54,862 nucleotides of DNA from an uncultured Porphyromonadaceae bacterium (GCA_937901905.1 CALDIF010000031.1:1-54862), one strand, 5' to 3'; shown: positions 43,194-52,081, counted from the first letter of the stretch. Program-made: numbers and translations. The notes: generated from the sequence alone by a model not told the origin.

Positions 43194-45575
43194 ATGCCTA
43201 ATAAACTGCGCGCTCCATTTAATTTTGTGCCACCTAACGAAAAAGTGTTTTTCCCGTGGTGGACTGAACAGATTAGCCACGATCTGCCGTTCAGCGATGG
43301 CATCAGTGGCACGATAGATTTGACAATAACGTCAATGACACCAATTTTTGTCAGAGGCGGAGATCAGGAGTATCAGAGTACGGCAGAGCGCCCGTACCGG
43401 TTCTCACAGTTGCCGGACGACCGTTATTTCTTGCCTGCCACATCTCTCAAAGGTGCGGTGCGAAGTGTTCTTGAGATATTGAGTTTTGGGAAGATGTCAA
43501 GAGTGAGAGATCGTCGTTTCGCAGTGCGAGATTTATCAACATCAGAATCAGGAATGAAATACCGAGCGAACATAAATCCTAAAAAAATTCGTTGTGGCTG
43601 GTTGTGGCAAGAAGGCGACCGCCTCTTCTTGGAGGATCATGGGCTGCCTTGGCGCATTTCTTATGAAGAGATTGATCGGTGGTTGCAGCCAACTCATCGT
43701 TTGGTTGATTTTGCAAGAAGTGGTATTTTTTCAGAAGACGATAATCGTAAGGCTAAGAAGAAATATGAATTATTAGATCGTTTGCAAGATAAAATTATTC
43801 GTGGCACTTTTGTTGATCTTGATTCTGAATCTCATCATGTCTCCTACAAGGTGGAAGGTGAGCCGGGCATATTAGTCATGACGGGGCAGAGTGGTCCTCG
43901 AAAGTTGAATGCCGGTAAATTCTCCGGTAAATTCTTTGATTTTATCTTCCCTGAAAAGATCGAACGTGAAAAATTTGAAGTACCCGAAGAAATTGCCGGT
44001 GATTTCTTAAGTATACATCAAGACACGCCTAACATGGAACTTTGGCTTCATGAGTGGCATAGCGGTGAGCGTATTCCGGTCTTCTTTAAATACAAGGAAG
44101 ATGAGAAAGGAAAGAAAACATTAGAGGCAATCGGCTTGGCTTATATGTTTCGTTTTCCAACGGCAAAATCTATTTATACCGCAATGTGTAAAAATGATTT
44201 ATTTGATGAGAAAAAGCCGGATTTGGCAGAGTGTATGTTCGGTTGCTCGAATAAATATAGGTCTTTGCGAGGACGAGTTCAGTTTTCGCATGCAATTGCC
44301 GTGGGCAACCCTATACCGATGGAAACAAGATGTGTAGTGTTGTCTACACCTCATCCATCATATTATCCCCTCTATCTTAGTGATGGAAAGTCGTGGGATA
44401 GTGACGACGCACGCATTTCCGGTCGCAAGCGTTACCCGGTACGATCCGGTGTAATTAGTTGGACCGATGGCTCTCAAGGCATGAAGTCCTTTATCAGTCC
44501 ATTGCCGGCTAACACTGTCTTTCAAGGTTGTGTGCGTTTTCATAATTTGCGTCGAGCGGAATTGGGTGCTCTATTATCTGCTATTCTGTTTGATGGAAAA
44601 TCTGATTGCCATCACAATATCGGCTTGGCAAAACCTTTGGGCTATGGTAAAGTGAAAATTGATGTTGCGCTGCATTGTGATGGTAATGTAGAAGATTATT
44701 TAAACGAGTTTAGGGCTTTGATGTCGGATCGGATTGTGAATTGGGCAACGAGTGATCAACTTAAGGAGTTGTTCGCATTAGCCGTGGGCATTACAGACGA
44801 GAGACACAATGGAGATTTTTCCTATATGTCAATGGCTGATGGCGAATTTAATGACGGTAAGGGACAATCGTTCAGTAGATTCAGTTCGCTTGTGAGTAAT
44901 GATGTAACATTCACGCGTGTGTGGGAAAGTCATATTCAAGATTACCTAAATCAAGAGAAACAACTCATTGATTTGCGTCGTAAGTATCACGCGGAGGAGT
45001 CGCTGCCATCAAAAATCGAGGATTTGCATAACTTAGAGAACCTTATTAACAACAAGAATTTCGGAGGTGTCGAGGAGTTGTTGAATGAGTTGAGTTCGAA
45101 ATATGACGGAGATCCCGATTTTAGTGCATTGAAGGAACGTTATAACTCAATTGTCAGGTTATTTGACAGACTTGTCCAAGAGGCTCGAGGTCTTATGGGA
45201 CAAAAGCGATATGCTGAGGCTATTGAAAAGTTCAAGGAAGCCGCTTCGCTTGGAGTGAAATCGTTTGACAACGAGATTCTTAATTGTGAGGAAGAACTCC
45301 AAAAGATGCAACAACAGAGTAAGCAAAGCCCTGCAGAACGCATCAGTAACATCACCCTTGCCTCAATCAATGCTTTCGCAGGACAATTGAGGAAACTTCC
45401 CGAACTTTCAATCGCTGATATTGAGGAGATTGCCCCGATTATGCGAGAGAAGATAAGTCAATTAAAGAAGAAAGACGTTGTGGTGTGGAAAACACAACCA
45501 AGGTGGAAACCAATTGTTGATGTGATAGGTGATGAGTTGGCTAATCGGTTGTTTGAATTGATTTGGACGGAGTGA
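43194..45575 (+). CDS. Large TIGR03986-like RAMP protein with TPR-like C-terminal extension
   Basis: 793 aa. APFNFVPPNEKVFFPWW, SHDLPFSDGISGTIDLTITS, RYFLPATSLKGAVRSVLEIL and HHNIGLAKPLGYGKVKID match the TIGR03986 RAMP family, a Cas7-like subunit with a large insertion, comparable to Cas7-insertion of III-Dv. From about residue 590 the chain becomes helical: a coiled coil (LRRKYHAEESLPSKIEDLHN), a TPR-like pair near 660-700 (GLMGQKRYAEAIEKFKEAAS) and a last helical bundle. I do not know this extension from other members. It is the last effector gene, followed by a hairpin. Confidence 0.82.
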   Translation: MPNKLRAPFNFVPPNEKVFFPWWTEQISHDLPFSDGISGTIDLTITSMTPIFVRGGDQEYQSTAERPYRFSQLPDDRYFLPATSLKGAVRSVLEILSFGKMSRVRDRRFAVRDLSTSESGMKYRANINPKKIRCGWLWQEGDRLFLEDHGLPWRISYEEIDRWLQPTHRLVDFARSGIFSEDDNRKAKKKYELLDRLQDKIIRGTFVDLDSESHHVSYKVEGEPGILVMTGQSGPRKLNAGKFSGKFFDFIFPEKIEREKFEVPEEIAGDFLSIHQDTPNMELWLHEWHSGERIPVFFKYKEDEKGKKTLEAIGLAYMFRFPTAKSIYTAMCKNDLFDEKKPDLAECMFGCSNKYRSLRGRVQFSHAIAVGNPIPMETRCVVLSTPHPSYYPLYLSDGKSWDSDDARISGRKRYPVRSGVISWTDGSQGMKSFISPLPANTVFQGCVRFHNLRRAELGALLSAILFDGKSDCHHNIGLAKPLGYGKVKIDVALHCDGNVEDYLNEFRALMSDRIVNWATSDQLKELFALAVGITDERHNGDFSYMSMADGEFNDGKGQSFSRFSSLVSNDVTFTRVWESHIQDYLNQEKQLIDLRRKYHAEESLPSKIEDLHNLENLINNKNFGGVEELLNELSSKYDGDPDFSALKERYNSIVRLFDRLVQEARGLMGQKRYAEAIEKFKEAASLGVKSFDNEILNCEEELQKMQQQSKQSPAERISNITLASINAFAGQLRKLPELSIADIEEIAPIMREKISQLKKKDVVVWKTQPRWKPIVDVIGDELANRLFELIWTE

Positions 45576-45657
45576 CTTATACCGGTTGATGACACCGTGG
45601 ATAGAAGTCAACCTATTTTGCGCAAGCGCAGTACTTGTGACTAACTCGGATATAAAT

Positions 45658-45692
45658 CAAGTGACAGTGGGTGTTCGCCCACTGCCGCTTGT
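45658..45692 (+). terminator. Hairpin after the effector operon
   Basis: CAGTGGG and CCCACTG pair around TGTTCG, with the outer arms CAAGTG and CGCTTG extending the stem imperfectly. It lies about 80 bp after the last effector gene. The T-run is poor (TTATG). Confidence 0.55.
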
Positions 45693-46024
45693 TATGTGAT
45701 AAAGAACCTTACCACACGCTTAGGCGCGATGGCGTCGCCAACGCCTCTCAACTGTCAGTTATAGAAGTAGTCGCTCTTGAGGTGGCCACGGCTTGTGGAG
45801 CTTGTGAGGACGATGCCAACTATTGATTAGCGTTAATCGTTAATCGCTCATTTATCATCCGCATGGGAAAAGAAAGTTTGTTATTTCTTGATCCATGCGG
45901 ATTTTATATCTTGAGTTCTTTTTCTTAACTTTCCTCTAAAGAAAAATTATTTTCTTTATCTCGACCGGCTTATAAATCGGGATTTTTATCTATATTTGCA
46001 AATCAAATATCTATAGATTCAATA
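45693..46024. other. Intergenic stretch with gene remnant and AT-rich promoter zone
   Basis: No intact gene. It holds the 56-bp copy of the helicase 3' end (45743-45798), then AT-rich sequence with TATATTTG (45991-45998), a good -7 match 27 bp before the AAA ATPase gene, though I see no clear -33 box. Confidence 0.5.
45743..45798 (-). repeat. Direct repeat, copy 1: remnant of a helicase-gene 3' end
   Basis: These 56 bases match 47630-47685 with one mismatch. On the minus strand this copy still reads SRGHLKSDYFYN and stop, against SRVHLKSDYFYN in the intact helicase gene. Similarity fades beyond 45798, although the residues LTSSTSR there still resemble LTRATSR. The two copies flank the AAA ATPase gene. 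Confidence 0.88.
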
Positions 46025-47626
46025 ATGGAGCGTTTCTTTAATACTGCCGGTCCCAATAACCCAAGAGACAGCTACACTCTTGATCCCTTGAGCCGTTTTG
46101 ATATTGATGAGCTTTTGACTTTAATCCGTCAAAAGCGTTACTTCGTTTTGCACGCTCCACGTCAAACGGGTAAAACATCGTGTATGCTTGCCTTGCGTGA
46201 CTATCTCAATGAGCATGGCGATTATATAGCTGTATATACTAATGTTGAAGGTGGTCAGGCGGCTCGCAATGATGTGGCTCGTGTTATTGGAGCTACGTGT
46301 GATAGAATAGCCGAAGAAACCCGTTTTATCCTGGGTGATAACTTACCTATTGAGACGAGAGATGAGGTTAAGAATATGCAACCTGATGCTATGTTGTCAA
46401 CCTTTTTGCAACTCATCTCAGAGAGGTTATCCAAGCCGTTGGTGCTGATTTTAGATGAGATAGACGCGTTGGTAGGAGATTCGCTCATTAGCGTGTTGCG
46501 TCAGTTGCGTGCCGGATATGCTAATCGGCCGGAGCGTTTCCCGTCAAGTGTTATATTGTGTGGAGTACGCGACGTACGCGACTACCGCATCGTTTGCTCC
46601 AATCAGGATATTATCACAGGCGGGTCGGCCTTCAATATAAAGGCGGCGTCACTGCGCTTGGGAAATTTCTCGCAAGAAGAAATACACTCTTTATACATGC
46701 AACATACATCCGAAACGGGGCAACGTTTTGACGATGCATGTTTTCCCATGGTGTGGGCTGCGACCGAGGGCCAGCCGTGGTTGGTAAATGCTCTGGCCTA
46801 CGAGGTGACCTACAAGATGAAAGAGAACCGCGATCGTTCGGTGGTAATCAAGCCCGAGATGATGTATCGAGCTCAGGAAAATATCATATATCGCCGTGAT
46901 ACTCACATTGATATACTCATTGATAAATTGCGCGAGTCACGTGTGAGACGTGTGATAGAGCCAATCTTGTCAAATTCTGAAAATTTTGATGAATCAAAGA
47001 TTGTAGATGATGACATTCAGTATGTTATAGACCTGGGTTTAATCAAGAAAGAAGTGGGAAAACCGCTGCGTATTGCTTGTGGTATTTACCGTGAGGTTAT
47101 TCCGCGAGAATTAACGTGGAAAACCCAACAGTTTCTCACCCAAGAACCTCAGTGGTATCAGCACCCTGACGGTAGTATCAATATGGAGAAACTCATGCTT
47201 GATTTTCAACAGTTCTTCAGACAAAATGCTGATTCGTGGATTGGACGGTTCGACTATGCGGAGGCCGGTCCGCAATTGTTGTTGCAAGCATTCTTGCAAC
47301 GTATTGTGAATGGCGGTGGTTATATTGACCGTGAGTACGGAATTGGTCGCCGGCGTACCGACTTATTAATACGCAAGCCGTTGACCGATGGTTATGGAGG
47401 GCCGGTTCAACGTATAGTATTAGAACTTAAACTCTTGCGTGGAGATTTGGAGACTACAATTGAGAAGGGTCTTGAGCAGACCGCCGGCTACATGGACCTT
47501 GTGGGGTCGGTTGATGAGGGACATTTCATCCTTTTCGACCGTTCATCCGGCAAGTCGTGGGATGAGCGTATTTGGCATCAAAAACGTCGATTCCATGGTC
47601 GTGAGATCATGGTTTGGGCAATGTAA
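46025..47626 (+). CDS. AAA ATPase with C-terminal PD-(D/E)XK nuclease-like domain
   Basis: 533 aa. Walker A is APRQTGKT (44-51), Walker B LVLILDEIDAL, then SVILCGVRDVRDY as sensor. The C-terminal GIGRRRTDLLIRKP followed by RIVLELKLLRG is a D...ExK core, so ATPase and nuclease-like domains are combined. The family is abundant in Bacteroidales and its role is unclear; defence or mobility has been suspected. It stands between the effector operon and the CARF operon and is flanked by 56-bp direct repeats, so it looks inserted, not part of the CRISPR machinery. Confidence 0.82.
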   Translation: MERFFNTAGPNNPRDSYTLDPLSRFDIDELLTLIRQKRYFVLHAPRQTGKTSCMLALRDYLNEHGDYIAVYTNVEGGQAARNDVARVIGATCDRIAEETRFILGDNLPIETRDEVKNMQPDAMLSTFLQLISERLSKPLVLILDEIDALVGDSLISVLRQLRAGYANRPERFPSSVILCGVRDVRDYRIVCSNQDIITGGSAFNIKAASLRLGNFSQEEIHSLYMQHTSETGQRFDDACFPMVWAATEGQPWLVNALAYEVTYKMKENRDRSVVIKPEMMYRAQENIIYRRDTHIDILIDKLRESRVRRVIEPILSNSENFDESKIVDDDIQYVIDLGLIKKEVGKPLRIACGIYREVIPRELTWKTQQFLTQEPQWYQHPDGSINMEKLMLDFQQFFRQNADSWIGRFDYAEAGPQLLLQAFLQRIVNGGGYIDREYGIGRRRTDLLIRKPLTDGYGGPVQRIVLELKLLRGDLETTIEKGLEQTAGYMDLVGSVDEGHFILFDRSSGKSWDERIWHQKRRFHGREIMVWAM

Positions 47627-47629
47627 AAA

Positions 47630-47685
47630 GCCTCTCAACTGTCAGTTATAGAAGTAGTCGCTCTTGAGGTGGACACGGCTTGTGG
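47630..47685 (-). repeat. Direct repeat, copy 2 (3' end of helicase gene)
   Basis: Second copy of the 56-bp repeat. It begins 3 bp after the ATPase stop and contains the helicase stop codon and last ~14 codons. Confidence 0.88.
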
Positions 47686-49159
47686 CGCGAGTGAGGGCTG
47701 TGTACACCCATTGATAGTCTTGGCGCAACGGATTCACCATGATGTTGCGTGGCATGTCGATGTACACGTGCTGCCACTCTCCACCTTGTGCCTTATTGCA
47801 GGTGACACAATATCCGTAAGTACATCGCAGTGCGTTGAGCCACGGGTCAAGGCGCATGTGATCCTCGTACTCCGATGTTTTTTGCCTTATGCCTAATGCT
47901 TTCATGCGATCGTGAAAGTCGGCGTAGAGTGCCGTTTGTTGCCTGCTGTCCAAATTCGGCAACCCATTATACAGGGTGTCTTCAATCATTAGAGACCGAT
48001 ACTCGTGCTTGTTGTTTACATCTTTGAGGCGCACTTCGACAAAGTGTAGTCCGGTATGATAGATGATGTCGGGACCGACTTCGAGTACTATGGCGAAGTC
48101 GCCGTTATATATTCCCAAGTCCTTGTTGTTTTGAGTTATCATCAACAAGTCGCCCGGCTGCGCACCACTGCCGGTGATACCGAGTTTGGAACGTATTGAC
48201 AACGAGTGTCGGTTGCACTTGAAATTACTGCGAGCAATAAAAATCGTGTTTTCGGCACCGTGTTTGCGAAAACGCGACACATACTCGTCTTCCATCTCAT
48301 CGTAGGTGTCATGGAACACGATTTCGTCAACACCAAGTAGCGGCAACCGTGCCCACACGGTTTGATGAGCGTAATCTTCGGCACTTATCGGAGCCTCGTA
48401 CCGCAGTTCGCGTATTCGCTGTGACGCTTCCAACAATCCGCTGCCGTTTTCTTGTCGCATGACCTCGGTCAACTCGGCATTGGCGACGGGTATGTTGAAT
48501 TCGCGTTTCAAGTAGGGGAGTGATAGTGCCGGCGAGAAATTGGCTAAATGGTTGCCCGCGCTGTCCACGGCATCGTCGTTGACGACCGGTGGCAACTGGC
48601 AAGGGTCGCCAATGAAAATGTATTTGCTGCCCGGTAAAGTGTCGTAAGCCAATAATTCGGACAGCAAACGACCCGAGCCGAACTTGGCTTGAGAAATCAC
48701 TTTCTCTTCGGTATCGGCTATCATCGAGGCTTCGTCGATGATGTATATCATGGGGCAGGGTGAATTGTCTCCTTCTCGTTTGCGCACTTTGCTATTGAAG
48801 ACGATGTATAGTTGACCGTATCGGTCAATGGCATCAAGGTGTATGTCCTTAGGATCTTCGTCACCGAGATCTTTGTTGAGACCTTCGTAGGAGAATAGCA
48901 TTGAGTGGACAGTGTCGGCGTCCTTGCCGGTAACATCGCGCATCACTTTGGCGGCGCGTCCGGTGGGCGAGAGCAGCGTGTACTGCAGGTGTAGTGTGTT
49001 ATCCATCTCGGAGAGCAAGAACTTGAGTAGGGTAGTCTTGCCCGTGCCGGCATATCCGCGCAACACGAATACGCGACAGGTCTCATTGTCGAGAAACGCT
49101 AAAATCTTGCGCATCGCCGAGGTCTGACCGGCATTGAGTGTAATTTTCTTCTTAGCCAT
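47642..49159 (-). CDS. SF1 (RecD/Pif1/Dda-like) DNA helicase
   Basis: 505 aa from ATG 49159. Walker A GYAGTGKT (35-42), LLSPTGRAAKVM (motif Ia), MIYIIDEASMIAD (motif II), YIFIGDPCQLPPV (motif III), LTEVMRQENGSGL and the C-terminal YCVTCNKAQGGEW and YTALTRATSRVHL (motifs V and VI). It should unwind DNA 5' to 3' with ATP. It starts 9 bp after the Csx1/Csx2-like gene and shares its strand, so it appears to be the third gene of the CARF effector operon. Whether it serves immunity or is a bystander is open. Confidence 0.9.
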   Translation of the reverse strand: MAKKKITLNAGQTSAMRKILAFLDNETCRVFVLRGYAGTGKTTLLKFLLSEMDNTLHLQYTLLSPTGRAAKVMRDVTGKDADTVHSMLFSYEGLNKDLGDEDPKDIHLDAIDRYGQLYIVFNSKVRKREGDNSPCPMIYIIDEASMIADTEEKVISQAKFGSGRLLSELLAYDTLPGSKYIFIGDPCQLPPVVNDDAVDSAGNHLANFSPALSLPYLKREFNIPVANAELTEVMRQENGSGLLEASQRIRELRYEAPISAEDYAHQTVWARLPLLGVDEIVFHDTYDEMEDEYVSRFRKHGAENTIFIARSNFKCNRHSLSIRSKLGITGSGAQPGDLLMITQNNKDLGIYNGDFAIVLEVGPDIIYHTGLHFVEVRLKDVNNKHEYRSLMIEDTLYNGLPNLDSRQQTALYADFHDRMKALGIRQKTSEYEDHMRLDPWLNALRCTYGYCVTCNKAQGGEWQHVYIDMPRNIMVNPLRQDYQWVYTALTRATSRVHLKSDYFYN

Positions 49160-49168
49160 TGCTTGCAC

Positions 49169-50512
49169 TTAAACTTTCATCAGTTCCTGTTCTAACTCAT
49201 CACCTTTCCCCAAAATCTGCTCAATGCGACCCAAAAGCGCAACGATATTGTTAACGAGTTTGTCGGCAGACTCTTTATTTTGCCGCATACCAAAGTGGTT
49301 AATGCTATTTCTGACGTCTGCCAAGAAACTGAAGATGTCTTGCAAATCAGGGTTCTTAATGTACTTGTTATCCAACAAGGTTCTAACCGTACTTAAATTA
49401 TCCTCATCAACACATTTCCAATCCGATTCGGGGGTTGACTCTTTTGCAAATTTAAAGGCCATATTTACCAGTTGGCGTTGTGACTCATTGTCAATGTCAA
49501 TAGCCGCCTCGTTGCACACAATGCTGACTATAGTTTCCTGCATCATAGTCGCAGCCTGTTGGTACATTCCGCGATCCAGACACCATCGTGCGGCTCGCAT
49601 TCCATTTAATATATCGTCTTTACCATATGGGTCAAATTCATTTCCGATAAGTTCGATAATCGGTTTTAAAGGAGTGTTCACTGTGCTGTCTATAGCCTCT
49701 TTAATATTGTCGCGTAAAAGCCTGATTGTTCTGCCTTGAGTAATGGGTATCCCACGGCAAAGTTTGAAATCATTGACGACATCGTCAAGTTTGGAGGTAA
49801 ACGAATTCAAGGCTGAAGTTGCCTTGTCACTGCCACGGAGTTCTTTCAAAATGGGGCGCAATATTGGTTTTAAATTGCTCTCGCCTAATTGTTGCAGCCG
49901 TTTTGCCGAACCTGATGTCAAAAAGTCGGCAGTTGCTGCCGTCCAATCGAGCAGTGTGCTGTAAATTGTCAAGTCTTCGATTGGGGCAATGTCGGTGGCT
50001 TGGTCACGTCCTTCCCAATTGCCGTAAGTGATACTCTTGATTGTTACGTTCTTGAGAAATTTTGCATAGTTGCCGAGTACGACCATGAGCATTGGAAGAT
50101 AACGGAATGCATGAGTTATGTCGAGATATAACTCATCGTCCACCTCAAGCAGATCGTACATTGTCATGAATAACGACATTATTTTCATCTCATCGTTGCC
50201 GTCTGTCACGCTTATATCATTAACCTTAGCCGACAGTTGCATCGCTTTGAGTCTTTCGCCTAACCCAATCTGTTTTATGGTTTCTTGTGTACCACATTTT
50301 TTTTGCCCGTCGTTTTCCCAATTCTTTTCGCGTGCCGCCGATGTTAGAAGGATATAGATGGCATCGTTGCTCGTCCAATCTCGAGCACCAATATAATCCA
50401 ACGTGACCTCTTGAATAAATCGCACATCATTCGAAATGAAGTTCCCACGGGCATATTTACAGTCTTTATATAATCCTGTTCCTAAGAACGAGATGAATAC
50501 TTTGCGTGCCAT
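49169..50512 (-). CDS. CARF-HEPN ribonuclease, Csx1/Csx2 (TM1812) family
   Basis: 447 aa. MARKVFISFLGTGLYKDCKY is the CARF start of the Csx2/TM1812 family, and YLDITHAFRYLPMLMVVLG the second conserved CARF segment. The helical C-terminus carries the HEPN motif RNSINH (R401 to H406, Rx4H). Such proteins bind cyclic oligoadenylate made by Cas10 and become nonspecific RNases. It lies 7 bp after the Card1-like gene. HEPN activity is predicted from the intact motif. Confidence 0.88.
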   Translation of the reverse strand: MARKVFISFLGTGLYKDCKYARGNFISNDVRFIQEVTLDYIGARDWTSNDAIYILLTSAAREKNWENDGQKKCGTQETIKQIGLGERLKAMQLSAKVNDISVTDGNDEMKIMSLFMTMYDLLEVDDELYLDITHAFRYLPMLMVVLGNYAKFLKNVTIKSITYGNWEGRDQATDIAPIEDLTIYSTLLDWTAATADFLTSGSAKRLQQLGESNLKPILRPILKELRGSDKATSALNSFTSKLDDVVNDFKLCRGIPITQGRTIRLLRDNIKEAIDSTVNTPLKPIIELIGNEFDPYGKDDILNGMRAARWCLDRGMYQQAATMMQETIVSIVCNEAAIDIDNESQRQLVNMAFKFAKESTPESDWKCVDEDNLSTVRTLLDNKYIKNPDLQDIFSFLADVRNSINHFGMRQNKESADKLVNNIVALLGRIEQILGKGDELEQELMKV

Positions 50513-50519
50513 AATTGAG

Positions 50520-51644
50520 TTATTGTGGATTAATTGTTATCATTAATTTGCTCAAACGATCATAAAACGCATTGATGTTTGATAATATCTCTTCCATGTT
50601 GAAGTAATCGATTTGCGAGAATTTGCATCGTGACTGATGCTTTGCTCCCATCAACTTTTCAGTAACAAATATTTTTTTGCTGCCGATACCGGTGTACTTT
50701 CTGACGACCTCACTGAATTTATCAATGTTTGTGCCTTCATATATCTGGGTCTTACACTCAACCATAAGCCATTTGTGTGATTTGGTTAATACAACAATGT
50801 CCAATTCGTTGATTGGGTTCGGATCGCTATCGGTTTTGATTTCGCAATTTAACCACACTTGGTCGACCTCGTACCACCTTGAGATAACGTTAGCCACCTT
50901 ATACTCAAACCACCCGGTATTCAGTAATAATTGTCTGGCATGGGAAGATGTGAGCGTTTCGTTGGCTTGGTGTGTGAATCCACGTGAGTTGGTGCGCTCA
51001 AAGTGGCAGTCATATCCGGCAGGAGTTTCCCGAATATAACAACTCTCTATTTCATACTCTGTTTCATTAGGGTGTTCACTTAAGTAACGAGTGATCATAT
51101 TGAAAACTTTGTAGTTACATTGGCGTAAGCGTTCTATCTGTTCAACGCATTTGAGATCTTCGAGTGTATATTCGTTGATTGAGCGGTATGTCGCTTCGAC
51201 CCCATGAAGACCAAAGATTTCATCAATTGTAATTAACGGTTCAACATGAGTCTCTTCTAATGTATCAAGGTTGAGCTCTTTGTTATTCTGATCAATGACA
51301 ACAAAATGTGCATGACCCTGAAAGTGTTTATAAAATAATAGGGACCAATGTTTGGTGCCGCCAATTAGATTAATCCATACATCATTCTCTGGTTTACACC
51401 ACACATTGACCATCGCGTTGATACATAAATCATCTTGTTTATGGTCTTGGGCAGATAATTTTTGCCGTGTTACTTTAATTTGAGGTCGTTTGGATATAAC
51501 TAATCGCTCAATGTATGTAGCAATGTCATGAGTTCTATCGCTATGTACCAGTAGTAATATGTCCGGGTTGGAGTTCATTAGTTGTGCATAAATAGGATAA
51601 GATTGCCCTCCAACCAATGATATCAAGACTTTACGTGTCGACAT
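50520..51644 (-). CDS. Card1/Can2-like CARF nuclease (DUF1887)
   Basis: 374 aa. The N-terminal CARF domain begins KVLISLVGGQSYPIYAQLMN and has LIGGTKHWSLLFYKHF (GGTKHW at 95-100), which lines the ligand pocket. A winged-helix-like middle follows. The C-terminal PD-(D/E)XK core is NELDIVVLTKSHKWLMVECK, with E280, D282, E296 and K298 as metal and catalytic residues. Card1/Can2 proteins are activated by cyclic tetra-adenylate to cut ssDNA, dsDNA or RNA. First gene of the leftward effector operon, with its own promoter. Confidence 0.9.
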   Translation of the reverse strand: MSTRKVLISLVGGQSYPIYAQLMNSNPDILLLVHSDRTHDIATYIERLVISKRPQIKVTRQKLSAQDHKQDDLCINAMVNVWCKPENDVWINLIGGTKHWSLLFYKHFQGHAHFVVIDQNNKELNLDTLEETHVEPLITIDEIFGLHGVEATYRSINEYTLEDLKCVEQIERLRQCNYKVFNMITRYLSEHPNETEYEIESCYIRETPAGYDCHFERTNSRGFTHQANETLTSSHARQLLLNTGWFEYKVANVISRWYEVDQVWLNCEIKTDSDPNPINELDIVVLTKSHKWLMVECKTQIYEGTNIDKFSEVVRKYTGIGSKKIFVTEKLMGAKHQSRCKFSQIDYFNMEEILSNINAFYDRLSKLMITINPQ

Positions 51645-51698
51645 GTATGTAAATTATTTGTTTTGTTTAGCGTAATTGTCGGTGACAATCAATTAGTG

Positions 51699-51729
51699 CA
51701 AAGGTACGATTATTTCCTCAAATTGACAA
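51699..51729 (-). promoter_or_regulatory. Promoter of the CARF effector operon
   Basis: Minus-strand -33 TTG (51727-51729), 20-bp spacer, -7 TACCTTTG (51699-51706). The leader to the Card1-like gene is about 50 bases. Confidence 0.75.
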
Positions 51730-51839
51730 CCCCCTCACGTCTATTATTGTCTATCAACGTCTAATGCCTCTCGTAAATCCGCGTAATATTTTATATGTCG
51801 TCACGTTGTGACTCGCCATCGTCATTTTCGGTCTCCTTT

Positions 51840-52081
51840 CAGAGGGGTGGGGGTGTAAACTTTGTTGTCACGGCTTGATGACCTCGGGGAGGTCGGTCGG
51901 GTCGAAGGTCTGACTTTGTTAGTAGCACCATGCGAGCACGTCGAAGATGTGCGACGCTTGGTGATAATGTGGTAGAAGTAATGTGCCCCGACGGGGAACT
52001 TTTATAGTGTCGGTGTAGAGTCCGCGAGGACGAAATGTGGTTAACCGTGGGTGGAGCGCAGCGACCGAATGGTGGGGAGTA
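51840..52081. repeat. Intergenic repeat region beside the CRISPR array
   Basis: Part of the 477-bp gene-free stretch 51645-52121. It contains GTAGAGTCCGCGAGGACGAA (from about 52016), TAACCGTGG and GGAGCGCAGCGACCGAATGG, all found in near-identical form in the gap before cas1 (about 32601-32690). No gene is visible. Confidence 0.6.
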
